The translations under genes and the position numbers were made by a program. A stretch of 64,000 bases of DNA from Strongylocentrotus droebachiensis (taxonomy: Eukaryota; Echinodermata; Echinoidea; Camarodonta; Strongylocentrotidae), in contig JAVYIG010009869.1 in assembly GCA_035222895.1 (NCBI GenBank), forward strand, positions 1-64,000, in the 5' to 3' direction. The notes below the pieces were generated by a model. It searched no databases and had not been told where the DNA came from. It saw nothing but the letters and a program-made list of their open reading frames with translations. Positions 45,827 to 58,200 of the stretch are shown piece by piece. Every line of letters begins with the position of its first letter. Within the stretch, counting starts at the first letter, position 1.

Positions 45827-48800
45827 GTAAGTATCGAGTTGTACTCATTTTACCAACCGCCCCTTCCTTAAAGGACCCGTGACATCGAAATACAAGTGTA
45901 TTCCTGTTGGTGTGCAGTCCTGCATACATCTCATATTTTGATATGTAAACTTCTGAATTTGTTTCAAAGATTTTTAAATATTTTTAGAAATATTTGTTTT
46001 CCAAACTTGCTATAAAGCTCCACCCAAAAATCTCCCAGGTCTCATTCCCCTTGTGACATCTTTGTCAGTCATCAATGAGCTAACTTGAGAAAGTGGCATG
46101 TAACTTTGCCAAAGTTGACCACCTGTTACAATACCACAAACAATAGCAACATATAAGTTGCTATGTCAGACATGTCAGACTAAACTAATATACTAGAACA
46201 GACAATGACCATAATTTCCCCCAGCTTAGCACACGTTCATAATAGAATTGCATGCTTCCATACATAATGTATAATACATCATCATTGCCTTTGTCTCCCT
46301 GGTGATGCTACATCATGTCTGACATAGCAACATAGCCCTCTTTATACAAACAATGCCTAATCGGTGACAATTGGTCTCCCATGATCCTCTTTTTCTTATG
46401 TTATTTGAGAGCTGAGTTGATGAGATAACCACCTGTCCAGTGACCTTGCATGGTGGTCTAATCCCTCCTTTACACTAGTACTGATGGGCTTTAAGATCAA
46501 GTTTTGAACTTCCATGCTTGGATGGGAACAAGCATTATAGTCGTTAAAAGGTTCGGTATAGATCATTTTCAAATTAGAGAAAGTAGCCATTCATGTTAAT
46601 GAACATGTGCATCTGTAAGACATTAATGTTCAACAATGAAAACGAAGAATGCGAAACAGCAGGGGAGTTCACACCTACAGAAAAAAAAAGTGAGATTTAA
46701 ATATCGATTTTTGCATCGCGATCCAAAAATTGTTATGTGTGAACGGGCCTTTTGAGGAAGATTGAGCCCTGGGTGTCAACTGTAGTATCAGGACTGCGAC
46801 CTTTCCACCCAAGATCATGGACGAGCCATAATAGGGACTTTTAGATTTGCGTGGACTGATACGCAGGCACGTAGCCACGGGGGGGGGGGGGGGGGGGGGT
46901 CATATTATAACAATAATAATAATAATATAAACATGTTTTTCAAAATAAAATACAGTACACGGAACAACAATATCCGATTATAAACCAGAACTGCACATCG
47001 ATTTCCCATGATTTAAGCGATTTATTATCTACTGGGAAGTAGATTACATTGAGACGACATTGTGGGAGACAATCACAATGAATTCATTAACTAAATGATG
47101 AATGTCCATCCGCAATAAGCCAGTTCATAGATACAATCTGCGCATGGGCAGATAAAGGTCATTTGTACCAAAATGGTAAAACCCACAGAGATGAATACTG
47201 GAATATGCGCTCATGAAAGTTATATAACATTATTCATTTATGCACCAACGGTACATTTTATGATACGCAGGTGGAAGTATTCTTTTCAAGAGGACAAACA
47301 AAAGGTATTCATGAAACACATCTAGGACTTTGGCAGTTATTAATCTAAGATGCTCAAAGTGGAACTTCTCCATGTGTAAAAGATCTGTGGATATTTGGGG
47401 TCATTTGTACCATGTGCTATCTGTAAACTCCCGTATAGGTTCATGGTCCTACCAAGGAGTTTAAGGGCTGGAGAACCAACTGGCAACACATTTTTCCAAG
47501 CAGCTGCCGTTTTCTATGGTTGCACAATATAATCTGATGGTGTGCTTGTAATACCTTTGATTTCCGAAGCCGCCAATATCATTGGAAAGATTGAGTAGTG
47601 ATTTTTTTCACATTTAGAAATATCCTTAATATTTCACTTTTTATTTGAAATAAAGAGGGGAAAATCGGACAGATGATAAAATATGAATACAAAAGCCTAA
47701 TTTTGTCAAGAAATTTGCTTACAATGTATGGTAGCAGCTTTAATTTGTGAAAAAAGTAACATTTTACGGTCCTAAAACCTGCAACTAGAATTTGACACTT
47801 TTCCGATTACTTCCGGCTCACGAAAATAAAAAGTGCATTTGTTATGTACAGTTCTTTATGATGTTATGTGTCAGATTAGTGCCCACCCGTGCCCAGTCGA
47901 GTAATTATACTACATCTACATGGATTATCTTCTCATGAATTAATGATTCGTCTTTCAAAAGTGATCTACAAGTTGCATTGCACTATTTGTAGGCTTTATA
48001 GATAAACAATGACAATGAAGTCCATATATTTGTACACATGCTTATTAGCTCATTATGCTAATTATGCTATTTAAGACAATAATTGCATTACTTGGAATCA
48101 AAAACTGGTGTCATAAATGAATTCCTCGTCATAGAAAACCCTTGAAAAGTCGTATTATGCATGTTTTAAGGCTTCCTGGATTGAGATTAGCAATATTATT
48201 ACAAATTGCACATTATGCTAATTAGATGATTATGCTAATATGGCTATTAAAAAAGTTGCCCAAGGTTGCCAAGCTGGTAACCAAGCTGAATTTACTTCAA
48301 TACCCATTTAGAACACAAATTAACAAAAAACACTTGTATTTTCCCAGGTCGGAAAAACTTTTACAGGACTATAAGCACATGCCTGACATCTTTTCTCCTG
48401 GCGGCATCCCGGGCGGCATCGAAGTTGTTAAAAACGGAATAAGCTAGATAGGACTCCATCTCTTAAAACTGCTTGGTCTGAGTGTGTCGAATATACGACT
48501 AAGAGCACCGGTCCGTTGATGAAAGGATAGGATTATGGATACGAACCCAGCTCGTCCCTAAAAAAGAATTAAATCGAAACAAAATAGCCAACCATCTACC
48601 AAAATAGACACGATATGGCTATAACGATATACATCCTAAAACAATCTACAACAATCATTACAATCTCTTTGGAGTCTAGAGCTTTGCTTTACTGAAATAA
48701 ACCATTTTTTAAAATAGACGACATTTATACACGCCTGTGTACAGTATCTTTTATCTGGAAATTGTAAAATAACATATATATATATCTTTATATGTAGTTA

Positions 48801-51800
48801 TATTTATAACTTCTCAGTATAATGCAATTTTTAAACCTATTCTATTCTAAGCAAATAAACTAAGGTTAACTCTTCCTTATTCAACACTATGCAAAACAAA
48901 AATCCATTATCTTATCTCATAGTACACAGAAATAGCTTTCTCTTTATGAAATATATTAATTATCCTTCTTTCCAGATAATTACAAATAAGGTAACTAATC
49001 AAAAGGGAATATTTCTATAACTTTTTTTTTTTTGGGGGGGGGGAGGGGGTTATAATTAGAAGTTATACAACATTCCTTGTTTGTTTGGCATAACAGACAA
49101 ACTCGAGCTCCAAGTAATTAAATAATTAATCATAGCTTATTGATAAATCTTCATGGCTTAAAGACCGTCAATATATACTACTGGGCCAGAGGGGATTAGA
49201 CCACACAGCGAGGTCACTGACAGGGGCTATCTCATTAACTCAGCTCTCAACTAACATAACAAAAAGAGGATCATGGGGGACCAACAGGCACCGATTGGGG
49301 AAGTTTTCTATAGAGAGGGAGCAAGAAGCAACAAGTAGGATAGCGGGGCTTTAATGCAGATCACGTACAAGAATATTCAAACCTGTTAAATTTCAACGAG
49401 GAAATGATTTTAGACTAAGTCTTATTTAAAGTAGAATTTGTTTGTAAGCCTATAGGTCATACAAGTGCTGGATCAAACTGTAAATTCACCATCTTTAGAC
49501 CAGATCAATAGACCAGTTTACCAATATATTCCAATTGTACACATACTTTTTAAACAAAGGATGTTCTTGACCACCTGAAAGCTTGCCCGAGGCTTTCCCG
49601 ACATAGTAACACGTATATGCAGACTGGGTTCCAAGTATTGAGGTTCATTCAATAATAACAGGTTACTGGAATAACTCGTCACAAGGTCCCCAGGAAAGAA
49701 ACATCCATAAGTTTGAATATGTCAAGCAGGGCTCCCACTTAGCCGAGTTGGAGCCTCGAGTTGTGGCGAGCTGGCGCTATCTTATGGCAAGCAATTTTAT
49801 CATTAAAACATACTTCTTGATATCAAGAATTCAATTCTTGATATCACGAAATCGAATTCCTGATATCACGAAATCGAATTCTTGATATCAAGAATTACCA
49901 TTGCTTTACAACATAAAATTACTTCTTGATAACAAGAATTGTTTTATTGATATCAATTAATAATAAAACGGCTTGCCATAAGATCGCGCCAGCTCGCCAC
50001 AACTCGAGATTCCAACTCGGCTAAGTGTGAGCCCTGCTTCAGTGAACCGGTCTATTGTGTCGATATGTTGATTGGTGGCATAGAATATAACAAACTAAAA
50101 TAGTATTGTACCGGGTTTCTTAGGTGGATCAAGGTACAAGAAATAAGTCGTTTAAATTTGATGAAGTTTTACGAATATTTGATAGTCCTCATTTCCAAAA
50201 ATATTTATTTGGTAGCAAGCTGTATATAAACGAGACTAGATTACTTGATGGAGTTGGAAACTTTTTATTTTACACGATATTTATCTAGCAAACCTTTAAC
50301 ATGCTGGAGAGTTGCAAAGTTCTTGTTTATAGAGAAATTACAAATGATACAGTATCATCGATGCCTTTACTAATTACACAGTGTGGTTTGATATGATAAA
50401 TGATTATGGATAGCGTATAATCGAGTTTTGCTTTCGCCTAAAAATAATTATGGTTGACTATAATCGTTTATTTTAGCTCATTAGTTCGTTGCTCATTTTG
50501 ACTTTTGACATTAGCAATATCAGATTTCAATAGTATTTGTTATCAATGTATAGGCATAGCTCGTCTTACACGCACTTCTGTAAACAGGTTTTAGTATCGT
50601 TTGTATGTTTCCTTGTAATGTTACTATCGCGTCGCCAGAAGCTTCCGGGTATTCTACAAATATTATTAGATTTTTAGAAAGCACTTGATTTAGATGCAGA
50701 CTTTAAATTGCCTTTGATACAACAATATATATCGTAGAGAGAATGGATAATAATAGGAGGATCGGGGCATGTGCCTCCAACGAAATGGCATAATAAATTA
50801 AGTGAAAAAAGGAGAAAAAGAGAAGGATGGCGGCCAGGTACGTAAAAGGGAGACCTTTTAAAAAAAAAATTATATTACGCGTTCTGCGTATTTAATAGAG
50901 AAAACGGTGCCCCCCGCCCTCCCCCTCGTGATATGAGTGACGGAGAGATATTTTATGCAAATGTACGCCATGTATTTGTTCGTGTAAGTAATTAAATTCT
51001 ACCACCATTATTGTTGTTGTCAATATTGAGATAAGTATACACCATGAATATGACTGACAAAGAAAGCGGACAAAATATACAGTTCCTCAGGTAGACAAAG
51101 GAACATCCCTTCACTGCTATTATGTAAAAAGGTGAATATGCATGTGACACCTGTTCTACACATTTTTACATAATAGCAGTGAAGGGATGTTCCTTTGTCT
51201 ACCTGAGGAACTGTATATTTTGTCCGCTTTCTTTGTCAGTCATGTTCATAGTGATAATACATTGTCTTAAATGGTGTTGTACGCCATTGTATTTTATAGC
51301 TTAATTTTTTACCTTATTTTCGATATGTCTGATATACACTCTCATCCTCAGCATTATCTTTTATATATATTTTTTTTTCTTCTTTTTGTTCCCATCATTT
51401 ATTAATTGAATAATAATACGTACATAAGAGACACAAAATTATCTCGATTACAAAGAAAAACACATGAATTATACTTATATCACAAAATTAATTATACTTT
51501 TTTGTTTAACATAGTCAACATTTTTTTCCAGAGATGATCCTTTTCAACATTTGCCCTCCATAATATTTCCTTTAAATAAATGTCGAATATGTTTGTAAAA
51601 TTACCTTTTCTTTTTTGTGTATATAAAACATAAAAGCTAAATTAATTAATAGATTTTTGAAAACTACATATTTTGAATTTATATAATCACATTGCTTGCC
51701 AACAATTAATCTTTTTATTGTTGAGTATTCACAGTCATAAAATAAATGATAATGATTTTCTGTGCATTTGCACTTCAAACAATAACCAATATCATTTATA

Positions 51801-54800
51801 TAACTTAATGTTGATGTCAAAACAATGAGACAAGATGAGGTGAGGGCTGATGAGGCTCTATACATCGTCCAGTGCTGCCTGGTCCTTGCCTGGTCCAATA
51901 TAGAAAGACTGCTATGCCAGCAGCATGCAAAGCCTGTAACATTCACCTTCGTGACCAACATCCCTCATTAGGAACTTTTAGATAGGGTGGACGAGAACGG
52001 CGTTGAACGTCCACTGATCATGCGTGTCAATGGCAAGCCGTTTTAAACATTTATTCCCATTTCTTGATATCAAGAATTGAATTCTTGATATCACAAAAAT
52101 GATTTTCTGTTGAAAAACTTTGGGAATTCTTGATGTTAAGAATCGAATTCGCATTAGTGAGCACTATTTTTTGTTTTGCCCTCGAAAATTTTAAAATCGC
52201 AACCCCCCCCCCCCCCCACCCTCCCCACCCCTTGAGCAACAGGGGAGGGGGCCCGTCTCCAAATGAAGGTAACATTAACGTGTTTTTACTTGTTTTTTCT
52301 CTTGAGATGAAATAAGACCTACTGCCTCTGATTTTGTGTTTGTTTGTTTTTTCATTGACTGATACAGCGCACCAGCCAGTTCAAACACGACGTTATCGTT
52401 CTCGGTTTCGATCGAAACTAATAAAGCGATACACACGGTTGACCGTCGATACCTCTCTACCGGTTTCAGCGCAAAAGAAGTGGCCTTGACACCTTATGGG
52501 ACTTTTGATCCAAAGTAAGTCTCTCTTGCAACTAATCATTTACCAAGTCCATATAGATATATATCTAAATTTAACATTCAATCTTCGTCAAAATCCCCCC
52601 CCCCCAATATTTTCGGGAGGGGACATCATGTCTCCGACAATCCAGTGTGCACGACCGGTGTTCAAGATTGTTAGATCCATGGCTGGGGAACGCGACTTAA
52701 CTGAGGAGAGAAGGTTCTTTAGGATATACGCCCCCTTTCTGTCTACCCTCCCCCTCCCTACGGTTTTGTAGCATAAACGTTGCATTCAAGCAAACGAAGC
52801 TCTGTATATTTAGAATCTACTGTTAACAGATATGCTATCGTATAATAAAGTAAATGTATAGATATGATATGGCGAGGGAGCGAAGCGACCGGGCGAGAAA
52901 ACTTTCCATTTTGTATTTTTAGATTTTGCATTCCACAGCCTAAATGAGGTATTGTAGCCTTCACCTACTTTTTGTTAAGCATCTTTCATTTTTCTTTCTC
53001 TTATTAATTTTCATTTCCCAAAATTTCGTGGGGGAGCGAAAATGTGCCCTCGCCCCCCCCCCCTCCCTGGATCGCCGCCTCAGTATAATGGCGCCTGAAT
53101 TTTCCTTGTTACACAGGGCGATTACCGGTCTTGAACAAAAAATGAATATTGAATAAGCCTACAATGCAATCAAAATCTAGAGTTTTTAATGTTTCCTACA
53201 TAATTATGTTTGTGAACACGGCCTTGACGTCCATTATTACCATGGTTACAGCTCGGTCCTCCTCCAAACATTGATGCGTGGACTCTCTCCTGCTGTATTA
53301 CGTGTAGGAGGAAGAGCGGGAGACGAGGTGCTATTCGTGGTCAATGGTTCTACCAACGCCATCCCCATCCCCTCGTTCGATGTGGATCATTTTATAACAG
53401 GTATAGGATTATAGATCTTAGTCACTTCCGTGCCGTCTGCTGACAGGCAGAACGGCATAAACTAAAATAAATGTATATAGAGTTACAGGGAAGCCTACCT
53501 TGATATTCATTTGGTTTTAATAGACGCAGAAAATGAGAGTAAAAGGTCAGTGAAAGTTCGAGCAACAGCCGATGAGAAATAAAAGGTTTATGCATTTTGG
53601 AAGATGCAATCAGATGCAATCAATGAAACATAAATTAGCAACTCGGTGACGTATCTTGCGATCTTCACAAAATCTATATTTTAATCATCAGCGTTTAAAG
53701 TCCATTGTCCCACTTTGTGGGGTTGGACATTTCATTTCCTTAATGGCTGCTTTCCAAGCTATCCTTTCTGTGGGATCCATATGACTGATACACGATGTTT
53801 TTGGCATCTTCTTCTATGGTTTCCCTCCAAGTTTTCCTGGGTCTCCCGCGGGGTCTTCTTCCGGTGACCGTAAAGTGTAGAGCCCTCTGGAGCCAGTGTG
53901 TTGCCTCTCTTCTTACCACAAGTCAAAACCATCTAAGTCTATTCATCCTCATAACCTGTGCCACCCCCATCAAATTCAATACCATTGATTGAAGAAGGAC
54001 TTTGTTCTTCCTTCTCTTGTAAAGTGATGCCCTGCGCATCCACCCCACCAATATCATCTCAGCTTTCTCCATTCGCTGTACACTGGATGATTTCATTGCC
54101 CATGTTTCGCTCCCGTACGTCATGAATTTAATTAAACATGCACATTCACCCTAAATATAATTATTGCAAATGTTTTTTTATACTACCCATGTATGAGACA
54201 AATCCATTCCGTCATAAATAAAGAAAAAATTAAACTTCATGACATTTTCTGTACAAGGCAAGTGGAGGAAGCTCGCAAGATACCTCACAAAGTTTCCAAT
54301 CTGTGTTCGATTGATTGCACCTTCAAAAATTTAAAATATTCTTACTTTTAATCGGTTTTGCTCAAACTTTCACTGACAACTTAAGATCAGGGTAGACTTG
54401 CCGTTTAACGCCCTTATGACTCTGAGTTGACGATGCGTTTCTCCTAATTATACTCGATTATACATGGCCTTTGATCTCTCAGGCAGCGATTCGTAAAGCC
54501 CCAATCCACGAGGAGATAACTTACGGGAGAAAAATGCTACTTCTAATCGCAGGCAATCTTATACGTCAAGTGGTATGACAATAGGTGGGCATTTGGGTAG
54601 TATACAAATGTCAAATTTTTATGATGAGGATAGTTAAGCCAGGGTAATTATGCTGCATTATTGTAGAACGCTTAGAGACCTCTGATAAAGTAAGTAGGCG
54701 CTATATAAGCAAGGATAATTATTATTATTATTTCACTGATATGTTTAGCGTCATGTACCATTCAAACCTTCCTGTTCAAATATGTGTGCAAAATTCCAGT

Positions 54801-55182
54801 TGTTACACCTTTCACCCATCTTTAAATGGAATTATTTGCTGTCAATTTACCCGACCTTTTATAAATATGGGGTATTATGGGGTTTGGAGAAGAAGAAGAA
54901 AAAAATACTCGTGAATCGTGATAATAAATAATATGATTGGGAATACCCCCTTCCATGCTTTCCAGGTGAACAGTGGAAGGGTTTGAATGAGTTTACCAGG
55001 AAGTGTGGAGTAGACCTTGCCTTTACTCTGAACGTGGCCGAGAGGAAAGGCGATTCTTGGGACCCGACTAACGCTAAGGAACTCCTGGACTTCAACGCCA
55101 ACCACGGTTACCACGTCATATGGCAGTTAGGAAACGGTAAGACGGACGATCTGTGTGGTTGTTACGATGACGGTGATGACGA

Positions 55183-55213
<31 letters not shown>

Positions 55214-58200
55214 GGTGATGATGGTGGTGGTGGTGATAGTGGTGATTATGATGATGAAGGTGATGACGATGGTGATGATGGTGACGATGATGGTGGTGGC
55301 GGTGATAGTGGTGATTATGATGATGAAGAAAATGATGATGATGGTGATGAGGAAGAGAATGTAGATTCTTATGATAATGATAATAATGATGATGATGATG
55401 TTGAAGATGAAGAACAAAACGAAGGAGAAGAAGAAGAACAGCAGGATGATGATGATATTAATGAGCAAACTAGTGCATAAGTCTAGATGTCAAGGCCTCA
55501 TTAGGAAACTGTAATCTCTTCCTCTTCTAACAAACGTTAAAATCTCTGCCAATAATAGTCCTGTACAAGTTTTTTGTTGTTGATTTGTGTTCTAGATGGG
55601 TATTGAAGTAAATTCAGCTTGGTTGCCAGCTTGGCAACCTTGGGCAACTTTTTTAATAGCCATATTAACATAATCATCTAATTAGCATAATTATGTGCAA
55701 TATGTAATAATGTTGCTAAAATCTAAATCCTGGAAGCCTGGAAACATGGATAATACGACTTTTCGAGGGTTTTTTATGACGAGGAATTCATTTATGACAC
55801 CAGTTTTTTATTCCAAGTAATGCAATTGTCTTAATTAAAGAGCATAATTAGCATATGTACAATATTATGGACTTCATTATCATTGTTTATCTATAAAGCC
55901 TAAAAATGGTGCAATGCAACATTATAAATCACTTTTGAAAGACTAATCATTAATTCACGAGAAGATATTCCATGAATATGTAGTATAATTAGCCTAATTA
56001 GCCTAATAATCTAATTAGCATATACGTGCAATATGTAATAATGTTGCTAATCTTAATCCAGGAATTCTGAAAACATGGATAATCTAGAACACAAATCAAA
56101 AAAAAAAACTTGTACTTATCAACTTTTCCAGGTCATGTATATGGTACCGTCTACTGGACTGCTATTTAGTACCTAGATCAGAGACCGGCATTCTATGGAT
56201 GTATTTGAAAGGCACAATGGACGTTGCCTATCCTAAGTAGTGGAAGTTGCTTTCTTGTAAGAAATGGTGACGTGAGAAAGTAAAATCTCCGCTCTTCGAT
56301 CTACAGGATTAATGGGACTATATATATGTAGGATTCATTAATATTGCAGCACTGTATCTATTCTTCATAAACACGCCCTGCCAGATTTTAACATTGCCGT
56401 TTCACGGTTTATGGAACGGTCTATATGCTGGTCGTATGGTAGACGGCAGGTCAATAGGGACTTTTCGTTTGACACGACGAGAGCGTGGACTGTCGCGTGT
56501 GCTATTGTGTTAAGGCACTGGGCCGTGCCCGGCAGTGCCTTAAATGACGTCACATTACCTTAAAAAGATGTCACACGTGGCGGTCCACGTTCTCGTCGTG
56601 TAAAACGAACAGTCCCTATTATCTGAAATGTAGGCCTACTGTTATATATTACTTATACAGCTCTTTTGGTAGTCTTTCACAGATATCATGACAATTACGA
56701 GCTGACGAATAATAATAATAACAATAATCATACTCAGTTTGTATAAAGCCCTTATTACAATCACTAAGCGGTTCCAAACTTAGAGATTATTACCCCGGCT
56801 TTAGCTGTGCTGCCATTACGGCGCTCTAGCATTTCAATTCCAAGGAATTAATTCCTGTCAGGTACCCATTTACATCACCTGGGTTGAGTGTGGCACATGT
56901 AGATCAATGTCTTATCAAAGGACATCAGTGCCGCGGCGGGTCTCGAACCGCGGTCCTTGTGATCGACAGGCCGGCGACTTAACCACTCGACCACGGCACC
57001 TCTGGGTCTAAGTCTTCAAGAGTCCATGAGGGCTTAGGGTGAAGCATCTTTTCAAATTTAATTAATTTAATAATAAATTAATTAATAACTCAATTTTTCA
57101 ACAGTCTACTGCATTATGAAATGTATGTCACATTTAAATGTTTGAACCTTCTTAGAACCAAAACGATTCAAGAAAAACTACTTGATGACGATACCAGCTA
57201 GTCAATTAGCCAAGGACTTCATCACCCTTCGAGGTATACTATCAGAGGACCGATACAGGTATAGCAACGAGCTAGTTGGACCTGATATGTGCCACCTTCC
57301 AATTAATAAATGCGTAAGGACGGACATGCCAGACTTCTCATCAACTGCTGCTACCTATCTACAAAGGTTTGTCTGTATAGTATTGCAAGTAACGAGATAA
57401 AAAGATAATAAGGTTGACAATAAGGTATAAGGCTAGTCATTAGCTAAATTAGACTGGGACTACCTTCTTTATGTTGCAAATATAGTCAACGATGAAGATG
57501 TTTATTGAATCCAATCAATTGATGGAAATTCTGGACTACAAGTAGTGTAGTTTCGTAGAAAGTCAATATCTTCGATGGATAGAGAAAAAATTCTTCCAGT
57601 CTTAGACATGTACAGTCTAAATTGTAACCTATTTCTTTCACAATGTCAAAAAGACCTTTTTGAACAAGGTTGACTTTTCTCGAGCCTATGAAGGGGAAGC
57701 CAATCTTGTCTTCTTCACTTAAAAGCAGACTGTGAGAAAAATATAATTTCAAATTTAAGAAAAATTCGATAAAGGAAAAGAAGTTATGAAAATGATATCG
57801 ATGAAGCTACTGCTAACTCAGTGATGAACCTAGCGATCGTCTTTCCTTTTGTTTTGGGTTCTTTTAACTCTCTTTGACATTAATGAATTTCCATTTTCTC
57901 TATAGAGAAAATCATTTCGAAACCTGTGCATCAGATATTGAACACGTGTTTTTATACATGGCTATATAAAAATCGAATTTCCCCTCATTAGCAACAAGGA
58001 CCAAAAAGATGGATAATTTTCATAATTCTGAGTGACAACTCAAATCTAGCACTACTCGCTAAGGAATTCATTGAGTTACCCATTTCTGTTCGTATGATTA
58101 CAAGTTGTTTATCAAACTCGTCACTTGGCAAGTCCAAGCTATTTTGTCCCGAACATTACCGACCACAGTCATGTACGATTTCAGTTTATCCGATGATGCA

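Larger units (their letters stand above)
45827..52367. other. heparanase intron 1 (6.5 kb), rich in mobile elements
   Basis: It holds several MITEs, a 212-bp foldback and a LINE C-terminus relic, listed separately. Between them, 46950-47840 and 50040-50880 show nothing recognisable; a poly-T/poly-G run lies at 49022. Confidence 0.8.

Noticed and set aside
48226-48447. Possible extra heparanase exon after tttcccag at 48347 (reads KLLQDYKHMPDIFSPGG)
   Set aside because: No similarity to GH79 N-termini, crosses a MITE end, ends in a stop, and is not needed for phase continuity between exons 1 and 2.
55127-55468. Minus-strand Ile/Thr-rich 113-codon frame
   Set aside because: Antisense of the GAT microsatellite.
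56931-57003. A true tRNA gene on the minus strand
   Set aside because: A and B boxes are good, but the sequence continues into a SINE body and LINE-like tail, and the anticodon arm does not form a convincing functional tRNA.
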